From Acidisphaera sp. (GTDB taxonomy: Bacteria; Pseudomonadota; Alphaproteobacteria; Acetobacterales; Acetobacteraceae), in the NCBI GenBank assembly GCA_019240395.1, contig JAFAYM010000038.1, forward strand, positions 1 through 57,474: a stretch of DNA of 57,474 nt, in the 5' to 3' direction. The notes below the pieces were generated by a model, which saw only the letters and a list, made by a program, of their open reading frames with translations, had not been told where the DNA came from and did no database searches. Below, in pieces: positions 8,167-15,722 of the stretch (position 1 is its first letter; each line of letters starts with the position of its first letter). The position numbers and the translations under genes are program-made.

Positions 8167-9621
8167 TCAGCTGCCCGCGACGCCGTGGCCGACCATCTTC
8201 TTCGGATCGACGACCGCATCGAAGCGCGCCGCATCGATGTAGCCGGTCTTCAGCGCCGCCTCCTTCAATGTGGTCCCCTCGGCATTGGCGATATGCGCGA
8301 TCTCCGCCGCGCGGTCATAGCCGATCACCGGGCTGAGCGCGGTCACCAGCATCAGCGACCGGTTGACCATTTCGGAGACATGCGCCTCGTTCACCACGGC
8401 GCCCTCGATGGTGTGCAGGCGCAGCTTCTCGCTGCAATCGCCGAGGATTCGCGCGGAATGCAGGAAATTGTTGATGACCAGCGGACGCATCACGTTCAGC
8501 TCGAAATTGCCCTGGCTGCCGGCGAAGGCGACGGCGTTGTCCTCACCGATCACCTGGATGCAGACCATCATCATGGCCTCGCACTCCGTCGGGTTGACCT
8601 TGCCCGGCATTATCGAGGAGCCCGGCTCGTTTTCCGGCAGGCTGAGCTCGCCGAGGCCGCAGCGCGGGCCGGAGGCCAGCCAGCGTATGTCGTTGGCGAT
8701 CTTGATGAGCGCCACCGCGATCCCGCGCAGCGCCGCCATTCCCGCCACGAGGGCGTCGAGCGAGCCCTGGGCGGCGAATTTGTTCGGTGCGGTGATAAAG
8801 GGCTTGCCGGTCATCTCGGCGATCTTCGCCGCGATCGCCTGGCCGAAGCCGGGCGGCGCGGTCACGCCGGTGCCGACGGCGGTGCCGCCCGCCGCCAGCT
8901 CCAGCAGCGCCGGGCGGCTGCGCCGCACGCCGGCGATCGCGTCACGCAGCTGGTGGGCGTAGCCCGACCATTCCTGCCCCACGGTGAGGGGAACCGCGTC
9001 CTGCAGATGGGTGCGGCCGATCTTGACGATGCCCGACCAGGCCTGCGCCTTGGCCTCGATCGCCGCGGTGAGCGCCTCGACTTCCGGCAGCAGGTGGCCG
9101 TCGATCTCCTGCACCGCCGCGATGTGCATCGCCGTCGGGAAGGTGTCGTTGGAGGACTGGCACATGTTGACGTCGTCGTTCGGGTGCACCGGCTGCTTGC
9201 TGCCGAGCCTGCCGCCGAGCAGCTGGACGGCGCGATTGGCGATCACCTCGTTGACGTTCATGTTGGACTGCGTGCCCGAGCCGGTCTGCCAGACATAGAG
9301 CGGGAAGTGCGCATCGAGGCGGCCGTCGATGACCTCGTCGGCGGCGGTGCAGATCGCCCGGGCCTTCCACTCCGGCAGCCGCCCGTCGCCGCCGTTGACC
9401 AGGGCGGCGGCCTTCTTGACGATGCCGTAGGCGTGGTAGACGGGCTTCGGCATGCGGTCGTCGCCGATTGCGAAGTGCACCAGGCTGCGCTGCGTCTGCG
9501 CCCCCCAGTATCGGTCGGCCGGGACCTCGATGGCGCCCATGGAATCCGTCTCGACACGGCTGCCGGTGGCGTCGATCCCGATCGGCACGTCGCGCTGCGT
9601 GTACTCCCGTTCCTCTGCCAT
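8167..9621 (-). CDS. fumC: Class II fumarate hydratase
   Basis: 484 residues, a soluble homotetrameric aspartase/fumarase superfamily enzyme interconverting fumarate and malate. Landmarks: SMGAIEVPADRYWGAQTQRS at the start, TGSGTQSNMNVNEVIANRA, VHPNDDVNMCQSSNDTFPTA (the S/NDT region) and GSSIMPGKVNPTE, the superfamily signature on the catalytic serine loop. I start it at the ATG with GGAGGGAGGG eight bases upstream; an in-frame start 54 bp further up lacks such a site. It is first in a three-gene - strand unit with SDR and ketopantoate-reductase-like genes, an unusual partnership for a TCA enzyme. Aspartase is a less likely alternative. Confidence 0.93.
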   Translation of the reverse strand: MAEEREYTQRDVPIGIDATGSRVETDSMGAIEVPADRYWGAQTQRSLVHFAIGDDRMPKPVYHAYGIVKKAAALVNGGDGRLPEWKARAICTAADEVIDGRLDAHFPLYVWQTGSGTQSNMNVNEVIANRAVQLLGGRLGSKQPVHPNDDVNMCQSSNDTFPTAMHIAAVQEIDGHLLPEVEALTAAIEAKAQAWSGIVKIGRTHLQDAVPLTVGQEWSGYAHQLRDAIAGVRRSRPALLELAAGGTAVGTGVTAPPGFGQAIAAKIAEMTGKPFITAPNKFAAQGSLDALVAGMAALRGIAVALIKIANDIRWLASGPRCGLGELSLPENEPGSSIMPGKVNPTECEAMMMVCIQVIGEDNAVAFAGSQGNFELNVMRPLVINNFLHSARILGDCSEKLRLHTIEGAVVNEAHVSEMVNRSLMLVTALSPVIGYDRAAEIAHIANAEGTTLKEAALKTGYIDAARFDAVVDPKKMVGHGVAGS

Positions 9622-9748
9622 CCGATCCCTCCCTCCGTTCCGCCCGAAGGTCGTCCCGGCCGGCGGGTGACGCAAGAGCGCAACGGCAAGGGCCGGGTGG
9701 AGCGGCGGGCTGCAACCCGTTGCGCCGAACTGCCTTCTAGCAGCGCGG

Positions 9749-9769
9749 GGGTTGCAACGATTGCAACCC
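9749..9769. promoter_or_regulatory. Perfect 9-bp inverted repeat upstream of fumC and tRNA-Val
   Basis: GGGTTGCAA - CGA - TTGCAACCC is a perfect dyad about 130 bp upstream of the fumC ATG and 27 bp before the tRNA gene. A related partial site (CTGCAACCCGTTGC) lies near 9710-9724. The close spacing and short spacer look like an operator rather than a terminator, because no T-run follows. Which regulator binds is unknown. Confidence 0.45.
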
Positions 9770-9796
9770 GACCGTAGGAAGCCGGGGTTGCGGGAT

Positions 9797-9871
9797 GGGT
9801 GCGTAGCTCAGCGGGAGAGCATCGCCTTCACACGGCGGGGGTCGCAGGTTCAATCCCTGCCGCACCCACCA
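9797..9871 (+). tRNA. tRNA-Val (anticodon CAC)
   Basis: A full cloverleaf can be drawn by hand. The acceptor stem GGGTGCG pairs with CGCACCC (9861-9867), the D-arm is GCTC-AGCGGGA-GAGC, and the anticodon stem CGCC/GGCG encloses loop TTCACAC with CAC at 34-36. The T-arm is GCAGG-TTCAATC-CCTGC, then discriminator A, and CCA is encoded in the DNA (9869-9871). The entericidin-like gene begins 41 bp downstream. No duplicated tRNA 3' end or integrase is seen, so there is no evidence that it serves as an attachment site. Confidence 0.96.
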
Positions 9872-9912
9872 TCCACAGTCACAGCTCACATCAGAGTTCA
9901 GGGAGACTAAAG

Positions 9913-10065
9913 ATGAACAAGGTTTTCGCCGCTGCGCTTGCAGCGCTCGCGCTGATCGGCTCCGCCTCGCTGCTCACGGCGTGCAACACGGTGGCCGGAG
10001 CGGGGCAGGATGTCTCGGCCGCCGGCCACGCAGTCAGCACGACTGCGGACAAGGCGAAGCCCTGA
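9913..10065 (+). CDS. Entericidin A/B-family small lipoprotein
   Basis: 50 residues: MNKVFAAALAALALIGSASL then LTAC, a lipobox with Cys at about residue 23. The short mature part, NTVAGAGQDVSAAGHAVST, is the classic 'NT..G.G.Dv...G..i' entericidin pattern. It is probably an outer-membrane or periplasm-facing lipoprotein. In enterobacteria EcnA/EcnB are an antidote/bactericidal pair under starvation control, but most proteobacteria carry a lone member like this one whose role is unknown. The ATG follows GGGAGACTAAAG. A strong hairpin terminator follows 27 bp after the stop. It may share transcription with the tRNA just upstream. Confidence 0.88.
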   Translation: MNKVFAAALAALALIGSASLLTACNTVAGAGQDVSAAGHAVSTTADKAKP

Positions 10066-10092
10066 ACCAAGGACGCCGGGAGCTGGCTGGGG

Positions 10093-10128
10093 AAGGTCCA
10101 GGGCGGGTGCCCTGGACCTTTGTCTTTT
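10093..10128 (+). terminator. Rho-independent terminator after the entericidin-like gene
   Basis: A perfect 12-bp stem, AAGGTCCAGGGC / GCCCTGGACCTT, closes over a GGGT loop and is followed by TGTCTTTT. It ends the tRNA-Val/entericidin transcription unit and insulates the downstream glycosidase gene. Confidence 0.88.
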
Positions 10129-10240
10129 CAGAATAGTACCGCGTTCGTGATCTCTTGCTGGAAGCTCAAAAGTAAGATTTGGATCGCAGCATGGTCTTTC
10201 TCGCAGGGGCAGAGAAGCCCCTCATGTGAGGAGCAGAGCC

Positions 10241-11503
10241 ATGCTAGGAAACTTCGAACGCGAGCGCTACAAGAGGGACGCGGCTTCCGATCTCGCGGCC
10301 GACGCTCAGGAGCTCGCCGAGGCCGACGAGCCCAGTCCTTTCGCCACTCCCACCCGTCGCAGCTTCTTTGGTGTCGCCGGGCAGGCGGTCGGGGCGCTGG
10401 GCGTCATGGGCCTGGGCGCGAAGAGCTTCGAGCTGATCCATCGGGCGGTGCCGACCGTCGCCGCGACGCCGCGGGCGACCCCCAGCGTCGTGCGGCCGCC
10501 GCATTTCGCCACGCTCAGCCCGGCCGATGCCCGCGAATGGCAGATTTTCAAGCGCCGGTTCCTGCTGGCTGACGGCCGGATCGTCGACACCGGCAACAAC
10601 TCGGAATCCCATACCGAGGGCCAGGGCTGGGGCATGCTGTTCGCCGTCGATTTCGACGATCGGGACACCTTCACCCGAATCTACGATTGGACCGAGCGCA
10701 CCCTCAGCCGCCCCAGCGACTCGCTGCACAGCTGGCGCTATCAGCCCGGCAGCCCCAACCCGGTCTCCGACCCCAACAACGCGACCGACGGAGACATCTT
10801 CATCGCCTGGGCGCTTTGGCGCGCTGCCTATCGCTGGGGCGAGCCGCGCTACGCCGAAGCCGCCCACAGGATGGCGGACGACATCCTTGGCCTGCTGGTG
10901 CGCCGGGCGGGGCCGCGGACCGTGCTGCTGCCCGGGGCCAATGGCTTCACCTCTTCCGACTCGATCGAGGTCAACCCGTCCTATTACGCGTTCGAGGCGC
11001 TCGAAGAACTCTCGCAAGCCTCCCCGAGCCCGGTCTGGGATGCGCTGGAACGCGATGGAGTGGCCATGCTGTCGGAAGGTCGGTTCGGCCGCTGGCGGCT
11101 GCCGCCGGACTGGCTGAGCGTGTCGCGGCGCGACGGATCGCTTCAACCGGCACCGGGACGGCCGGTCCGCTTCTCCTACGATGCGATCCGGGTGCCGCTC
11201 TACATGTCATGGGCACACGTGCTGCCCAACGATCTGGATCGGTCCTTCGCCTCGTACGCCGATAGCGGAACGATGCCGGCGTGGGTCGATCTGCGCAGCG
11301 GCGCGACCGCCCCCTATGCGGCATCGCCCGGCATGCGGGCGATCGCGCAGGTTTCCACCGATCACGGCGATGCGCCGCTGCCCCAGGGATTTCCCTCCCT
11401 GCATACCGCCGCGACCGACTATTATTCCGGGGCGCTCACCCTGCTATCCCGGGTGGCATGGCGGGAGATGCACACGCCGCCGACCAGCCAGGTGATGTCC
11501 TGA
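10241..11503 (+). CDS. Glycosyl hydrolase family 8 (endoglucanase/BcsZ-like), predicted Tat-exported
   Basis: 420 residues. An unusually long ~38-residue leader precedes TRRSFFGVAGQAVGALGVMG (residues 38-57), a twin-arginine signal. The GH8 domain starts near residue 95. SESHTEGQGWGML carries the presumed general-acid Glu (E126), ATDGDIFIAWAL (181-192) is the family signature and NPSYYAFEA follows. It should cleave beta-1,4-glucan such as cellulose or a related exopolysaccharide in the periplasm. I chose the ATG at 10241 because GAGGAGCAG lies just upstream; a GTG five codons earlier is possible. No bcs cellulose-synthase genes are in the window, so it is an isolated copy. The TATAAT-poor 110-bp leader after the preceding terminator must hold its promoter. 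Confidence 0.9.
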   Translation: MLGNFERERYKRDAASDLAADAQELAEADEPSPFATPTRRSFFGVAGQAVGALGVMGLGAKSFELIHRAVPTVAATPRATPSVVRPPHFATLSPADAREWQIFKRRFLLADGRIVDTGNNSESHTEGQGWGMLFAVDFDDRDTFTRIYDWTERTLSRPSDSLHSWRYQPGSPNPVSDPNNATDGDIFIAWALWRAAYRWGEPRYAEAAHRMADDILGLLVRRAGPRTVLLPGANGFTSSDSIEVNPSYYAFEALEELSQASPSPVWDALERDGVAMLSEGRFGRWRLPPDWLSVSRRDGSLQPAPGRPVRFSYDAIRVPLYMSWAHVLPNDLDRSFASYADSGTMPAWVDLRSGATAPYAASPGMRAIAQVSTDHGDAPLPQGFPSLHTAATDYYSGALTLLSRVAWREMHTPPTSQVMS

Positions 11504-11564
11504 TCGCCGAGCGAGGGGCTAGCCGCGGCAGCGTCACGGGCGCTCCGCGGAAGCCTCGCCTGTC

Positions 11565-11668
11565 AGAGCGTGGTGACTTCTAACAGACGAAGTCATCACG
11601 CTCTAACTGGTTGGTTCGAGAGCGTGATTCAGACTTGCGGTAGCTCCGCCTTCGGTCATCACGCCCTA
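11565..11668 (-). repeat. Palindromic repeat family I, copy 1 (reverse orientation)
   Basis: Two consecutive hairpins. AGAGCGTGGTGACTTC (11565-11580) pairs with GAAGTCATCACGCTCT (11589-11604), and AGAGCGTGAT (11619-11628) pairs with ATCACGCCCT (11658-11667). A linker CTCTAACTGGTTGGTTCGAG joins them. The reverse complement matches 44895-45000 along its length. The TAG stop of the Gfo/Idh/MocA gene (11666-11668) overlaps the end of the repeat, just as the other copy overlaps a TAG stop. Confidence 0.85.
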
Positions 11669-12691
11669 GGCAAGGACAGGTTGCGGGCGGCCGGTCTGCG
11701 CGGCTTGCAGAAGCGCATCGATCAGCCGGTGCACGCGTAGAACCTCGCTGCCGCTGGCGGCCGGATCGCGTCCCTGCTCGATGGCGTCGAGGAAATCGCC
11801 GAGCAAAGCGCGATGCGTGTCGTGCGGGAAATCCATCGGGTCCGCCCCGGTGCCGCCGCCGCCGGTCTGCGGACGCAGTTCGGTGACGCGCCCGTCGTGG
11901 CCGTGCACGACCAGGTCGACGCCTGAGAGACTGGCCGTGGCCCGATCGCCGATCAGGTCGATCCGCTCGGGAAAGCCGGGGAAGGCCGCCGTGGTCGCCT
12001 CGATGGTGCCGAAGGCGCCACCGGCGAAGCGGGCCGCGGCGCAGACCAGGTCTTCCGTCTCCATGCGGTGCACCGCGCTGGTCGTGGCATAGCCCGTCAC
12101 CTCCGTCACCGGCCCGGCGAGGCTCTGCAGGAGGTCGAGTGTGTGGATGCCCTGGGTCAGCAGCACGCCGCCGCCGTCGCGCGCCAGGGTGCCGCGCCCG
12201 GGTTCGTCGTAGTAGCTCTGCGGACGCCACAGCCGGATGCCGGTCGAGGCGGCGATCAGGGCGCCGAGCTCGCCGGCCCGCAGCATCGCCGCGAGCCGCA
12301 GGGCGGATGGGCGGAACCGATGCTGCAGCACCACACCGAGCGTGACCCGCGCCTCGCGGCAGGCGGAAACCAGGGCTTCGGCGCGCGGGGTGGTGATTTC
12401 CAGGGGCTTTTCCAGCAGCACGTGCTTGCCGGCTGCCGCGCACCGCCGAACCAGATCCAGGTGCGTCGCCGGCGGCGTCAGGATGGCCACCGCACCCACC
12501 GAGGCATCGGACAGGATTGCCTCCAGGTTCGCCGCCTGGGGAAACGGAAATCTCGCGGCGAAGGCGGCGCGGCGCTCGGCGCTGGGGCTCCACGCATACG
12601 CGACCTGCACCCGGTCGGCGAGGTCGAGCAGCGACTTCGCGTGCGGCGTCACCGCCATGCCGAGGCCGATCAGGGCGATACGATGCCTCAT
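11666..12691 (-). CDS. Gfo/Idh/MocA-family NAD(P)-dependent oxidoreductase
   Basis: 341 residues. The N-terminal Rossmann domain is RIALIGLGMAVTPHAKSLLD. The AILTPPATHLDLVRRCAAAG and HVLLEKPLEITT segments carry the conserved EKP motif (catalytic Lys). The C-terminal alpha/beta domain includes DGGGVLLTQGIHTLDLLQ, where GgG...t.giH.iD is typical. Such enzymes oxidise or reduce sugars, inositols or imines. I chose the ATG giving MRHRIALIGLG; longer frames only add basic linker residues. It is the last gene of the - strand cluster beginning at 16013, 40 bp after the M20 peptidase. Its TAG is the first triplet of the family I repeat. Confidence 0.92.
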   Translation of the reverse strand: MRHRIALIGLGMAVTPHAKSLLDLADRVQVAYAWSPSAERRAAFAARFPFPQAANLEAILSDASVGAVAILTPPATHLDLVRRCAAAGKHVLLEKPLEITTPRAEALVSACREARVTLGVVLQHRFRPSALRLAAMLRAGELGALIAASTGIRLWRPQSYYDEPGRGTLARDGGGVLLTQGIHTLDLLQSLAGPVTEVTGYATTSAVHRMETEDLVCAAARFAGGAFGTIEATTAAFPGFPERIDLIGDRATASLSGVDLVVHGHDGRVTELRPQTGGGGTGADPMDFPHDTHRALLGDFLDAIEQGRDPAASGSEVLRVHRLIDALLQAAQTGRPQPVLA

Positions 12692-12731
12692 ATGCGGGTG
12701 CAGTCGCCCGGCCAGAGTCGTCCCGGTGCCG

Positions 12732-14132
12732 TCAAGCGGCGGTCGGAACCGTCGGCGCGCTGCCTGGCTCGCCGAGGTCCCACCACAGCCCGGCAAATCC
12801 GGCGATCGCCTCGCGCGCCGGCGCGATCAACAGATGTTCGTCCGGCCCGTGCTGGCCGCAGCTGGCATAACTGTGCGGCACCCAGACCAGGGCGACATCG
12901 AGCGTATCGGCGAACACGTCGCCGGGCAGCCCGCCGGACGAATTCGGGATCACCTGCACCGGCCGGCCGAGCGTGCGCTCCAGGCTCGCCGCGGTCCAGC
13001 GCACCCAGGGATGCGCCGGGTCGGTGCGGCTGGCACGCATGCGCACGCCGGAATTTTCGATGCGCACTTCGGAGAAGCCTGCTGCGTCGAGGTGACGGCG
13101 CAGCGCCGGCGCGAACACCGCCGGATCGGTGTCGACGGTGTAGCGGATCTGGCAATGCGCCCTGGCGTCCGGCGCCACCGCATTAACCGGATTCTCCGGC
13201 CGGCCGGACACCATCGCCAGCACGATCAAGCCGTTCCAGCCGAAAATCTTCTCCGCCGAACTCAGGCCGGGCTCGCCCCATTCCGGGTCGATCACCGCGC
13301 CATCCCCGCCGCTCACCACGCACCCGTTCAGCACGGCAGCGACGCTCTCCGGCACGGCGGCAGGCAGCCAGCCCGGCACCAGGATGCGGCCGTGCCGGTC
13401 GCAGATCGCGGCAATGGCATGCGCCAGCACCACCGCCGGATCGGCGATGAGCCCGCCCCAATGGCCGGAATGCACGCCGCCGGGCCGCAACGTCACGATC
13501 AGGTCGAAATGGAACGTGCCGCGCGTGCCGGTGGCGATGGTCGGCGTCTCCGGCGCCACGCGCGGGCCGTCGCTGCCGATCAGCACGTCGGCCGCCAGAG
13601 CGGATCGCTGAGCCGCAACGAACTCGCGCAAGCCCGGTGAGCCGCGCTCCTCCGAGGTCTCGAGCACCAGCTTGAAATTGAAACCGAGCCGGCCACGCTC
13701 CGCCAGCACCGCCTCGAGTGCCGACAGGTTCAGCGCGTGCTGGCCCTTGTTGTCGGCGGTGCCGCGGCCGTACCAACGGCCGTCCTGCTCGACAAGCGTC
13801 CAGGGCGAGAGACCGGGCCGCCATTGCTCGTCCAGCCCCCGCACCGTGTCGCCGTGGCCGTAGCTGAGGACGGTCGGGAGGCCGGGGCCTTCGAAGCGCT
13901 CCGCCACCAGGATCGGACCGCCGGCGGCGACCGGGTTCGCGTGCACCGCGACGGCGCAGCCCAGGCGCGTCAGCCAGGGACGCATCGCCTCCTCGAGATA
14001 GCGCGCCAGATCACCCGCGTAGGCGGGATCCTGCGAGGTGCTGGGGATCGCGACCAGCGCCGCCAGCCGATCGCGAAAGCCACTGTCGAAGAACGCCAGG
14101 GCTCGGGAGATGGCGGCCTCTCGCGTGCTCAT
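12732..14132 (-). CDS. M20-family metallopeptidase (dipeptidase/deacetylase type)
   Basis: 466 residues with all metal ligands of the M20 family. YGHGDTV carries the first His and bridging-site Asp, GRGTADNKGQ the bridging Asp, and ETSEERGSPG the general-base/metal Glu pair. CGQHGPDEHL near the C-terminus carries the last His. The dimerisation insert begins around GGVHSGHWGG. This layout (~465 residues, VPHSYASCGQHGPDEHL ending) is the dipeptidase/CNDP-like branch rather than DapE. Substrates may be dipeptides, N-acyl amino acids or carbamoyl compounds. It is 9 bp downstream of the Rossmann-like gene and thus in the same operon. Confidence 0.93.
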   Translation of the reverse strand: MSTREAAISRALAFFDSGFRDRLAALVAIPSTSQDPAYAGDLARYLEEAMRPWLTRLGCAVAVHANPVAAGGPILVAERFEGPGLPTVLSYGHGDTVRGLDEQWRPGLSPWTLVEQDGRWYGRGTADNKGQHALNLSALEAVLAERGRLGFNFKLVLETSEERGSPGLREFVAAQRSALAADVLIGSDGPRVAPETPTIATGTRGTFHFDLIVTLRPGGVHSGHWGGLIADPAVVLAHAIAAICDRHGRILVPGWLPAAVPESVAAVLNGCVVSGGDGAVIDPEWGEPGLSSAEKIFGWNGLIVLAMVSGRPENPVNAVAPDARAHCQIRYTVDTDPAVFAPALRRHLDAAGFSEVRIENSGVRMRASRTDPAHPWVRWTAASLERTLGRPVQVIPNSSGGLPGDVFADTLDVALVWVPHSYASCGQHGPDEHLLIAPAREAIAGFAGLWWDLGEPGSAPTVPTAA

Positions 14133-14141
14133 CGCCGCGCG

Positions 14142-14741
14142 TCACCGCTTCCGATAGACAATCAGGGTCTTGAAGTCGGCGGCGCGCTCTACGTCGCAGT
14201 CTCTCTCCCAGCTTTCGAGGACCTCCCTCACCCGGGAGTCGGCACGTTCGAACGCGGAGGAGTTGGCATAGAACAGGATGTGGCCGCCGCGCCTGGTTTG
14301 CCGGGTGAGCAGCGTGGCGAGTTCCAGGTCGGTGTGAGCGCCATAGGCGTCATTCTTGGCGGTGCGGAATTCGCAGAGATGAAAGAGTGTCACGACGTCG
14401 AACTGCGGCAACAGAGCATCATTGATGAGATAGATGTCGCCGAACACGGCCGTGTAGTACCGGTGAACGTCCGGCCGCTCCATGATCAGGGACTCGTATG
14501 CAGAATACTCCTCCACCGACGCGGTTATCCCGAGGACCGCATTGCGTCGCGTCGGTCTCGCGTTCTCGATGCCGACGAGATGATGCACCCCCGTGCCGAA
14601 ATGGAAAACGGCAGCGTCGCTGACCGCTTGACTGTCGATCCATTCGAGCAGGTGGATGTCGCAGGGGCACTGGGCTTCATCCAGCTCCCAGGTCTGCTCC
14701 CAAACGTTCAACTTTGAGTGGTGTGCCATTCTTCTTTCCAT
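14142..14741 (-). CDS. Unrecognised protein, possibly methyltransferase-like Rossmann fold
   Basis: 199 residues from the ATG at 14741 (195 from the ATG at 14729, which has GGAAAGAAG close by). I do not recognise the family. Features resembling a class I methyltransferase are visible: VFHFGTGVHHLVGIE could be the motif I glycine-rich strand-loop, FDVVTLFHLCEF resembles motif IV after the acidic strand, and a terminal RGGHILFYANS could be the post-IV strand. An alternative is a nucleotide-diphospho-sugar or other Rossmann-like fold. There is no signal peptide or membrane segment. It sits between the 2-helix membrane protein (23 bp) and the M20 peptidase (9 bp), implying a shared role. Function unknown. 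Confidence 0.7.
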   Translation of the reverse strand: MERRMAHHSKLNVWEQTWELDEAQCPCDIHLLEWIDSQAVSDAAVFHFGTGVHHLVGIENARPTRRNAVLGITASVEEYSAYESLIMERPDVHRYYTAVFGDIYLINDALLPQFDVVTLFHLCEFRTAKNDAYGAHTDLELATLLTRQTRRGGHILFYANSSAFERADSRVREVLESWERDCDVERAADFKTLIVYRKR

Positions 14742-14764
14742 GATTGGCCGGCCAGCTTCCGGTG

Positions 14765-14962
14765 TCAGAGGTCTGCGAGGCGCACCCAGAGACCGATGCC
14801 GCCGGCCACGAGCAGGCCCAGGGCGACGACGAACAGACCCGGAGTCTTTCCCGCGATCTCGCCCGCGACCAACAGCCACAGGATGAAGACACCGACGGAA
14901 ATTGCCAGCCCGCCGACCAGGGAGGCCATGCTGCGCCTGGCCGGAGGGGAACGGCCGGTCAT
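14765..14962 (-). CDS. Small two-helix membrane protein, hypothetical
   Basis: 65 residues. After a basic N-terminus (MTGRSPPARRSMASL) come two hydrophobic helices, about residues 14-36 (VGGLAISVGVFILWLLVAG) and 42-60 (GLFVVALGLLVAGGIGLWV). The ATG overlaps the stop of the fatty acid hydroxylase gene as ATGA, so translation is coupled. It is likely a partner or anchor of the membrane-bound hydroxylase. No family recognised. Confidence 0.72.
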   Translation of the reverse strand: MTGRSPPARRSMASLVGGLAISVGVFILWLLVAGEIAGKTPGLFVVALGLLVAGGIGLWVRLADL

Positions 14963-15711
14963 GCCCGGGCGAGCGGCCGGTCTGCGGAGGCCCGGGTTTT
15001 CTTCAGGTCCTTGCGCACGAATTTCGTGCTGTAGCCGTTGAACAGATGACCGAGCAGGCCCCGATCGAGGTCGCTGGTGCCGAACACCCAGTCGGCGATG
15101 GGATAGGTCAGGTTCATGTTGCAGTCCATCATGATCGCCGTGTCGTGGTGGGCGATGTGATGGCGCCGGATCGTGTTGACGAACGGAATCCGGCGGACGA
15201 TCCGGTCGTCCTTGACGTGGCAGCACCAGTGGAAGAACTCGTAATTCAGATAGACCGCCGCTGTCGTACAGATCAGCAGCCACGCGGCGTTGCTCGACCA
15301 GACGGCGTCGACGAGCGCGGCGCCGATCGCCGACATCGCTATGAAGGTGATCAGCGCATAGGGCGGGAAGAATACGATGCGGTAGTCGCGCGTGTCATCG
15401 AGTGTCGGCTCCTGAGCGGTGAAGAACTGGTGGTGCGCCAGCGTATGGCGCCGATAGATGCCCATCAGCCCGCGTCGCGGCCGGTGCATGATCTGCGCGT
15501 GCAGGAACCACTCGAACAGGTTGCACCCGAGGAACGCCACCGGGATGACGCACCATTCCCGCCAGCTCGGCGCATTCACCTGCCGGGCAGCATACCAGAT
15601 GGTGGCGCCGCCGATGGCATAGATCAGCAGCACGTGCGCCGGCCCGTTGTAGAGGCGCGCGATCTGGGCCCGATAAGCCTCGCGGAACGCGGCTTGGCGC
15701 GGCGTCATCAT
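14959..15711 (-). CDS. Fatty acid hydroxylase / sterol desaturase superfamily membrane protein
   Basis: 250 residues, integral membrane di-iron enzyme. The histidine clusters that ligate the di-iron centre are HAQIMH, HTLAHH, HWCCH and HHIAHH, interspersed with helices such as AHVLLIYAIGGATIWYA and AWLLICTTAAVYLNYEFF. Enzymes of this superfamily hydroxylate or desaturate acyl chains, sterols, hopanoids, carotenoids or sphingolipids using O2. Start at ATGATG with GGGAG five bases upstream. It follows the DUF6166 gene by 11 bp and is translationally coupled to the 2-helix protein. The lipid substrate cannot be told from sequence alone. Confidence 0.9.
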   Translation of the reverse strand: MMTPRQAAFREAYRAQIARLYNGPAHVLLIYAIGGATIWYAARQVNAPSWREWCVIPVAFLGCNLFEWFLHAQIMHRPRRGLMGIYRRHTLAHHQFFTAQEPTLDDTRDYRIVFFPPYALITFIAMSAIGAALVDAVWSSNAAWLLICTTAAVYLNYEFFHWCCHVKDDRIVRRIPFVNTIRRHHIAHHDTAIMMDCNMNLTYPIADWVFGTSDLDRGLLGHLFNGYSTKFVRKDLKKTRASADRPLARA

Positions 15712-15722
15712 GGCAGCTCTCC

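Noticed and set aside
9797-9871. tRNA-Val as an attachment site of an integrated element
   Set aside because: No integrase and no direct repeat of the tRNA 3' end was seen downstream.
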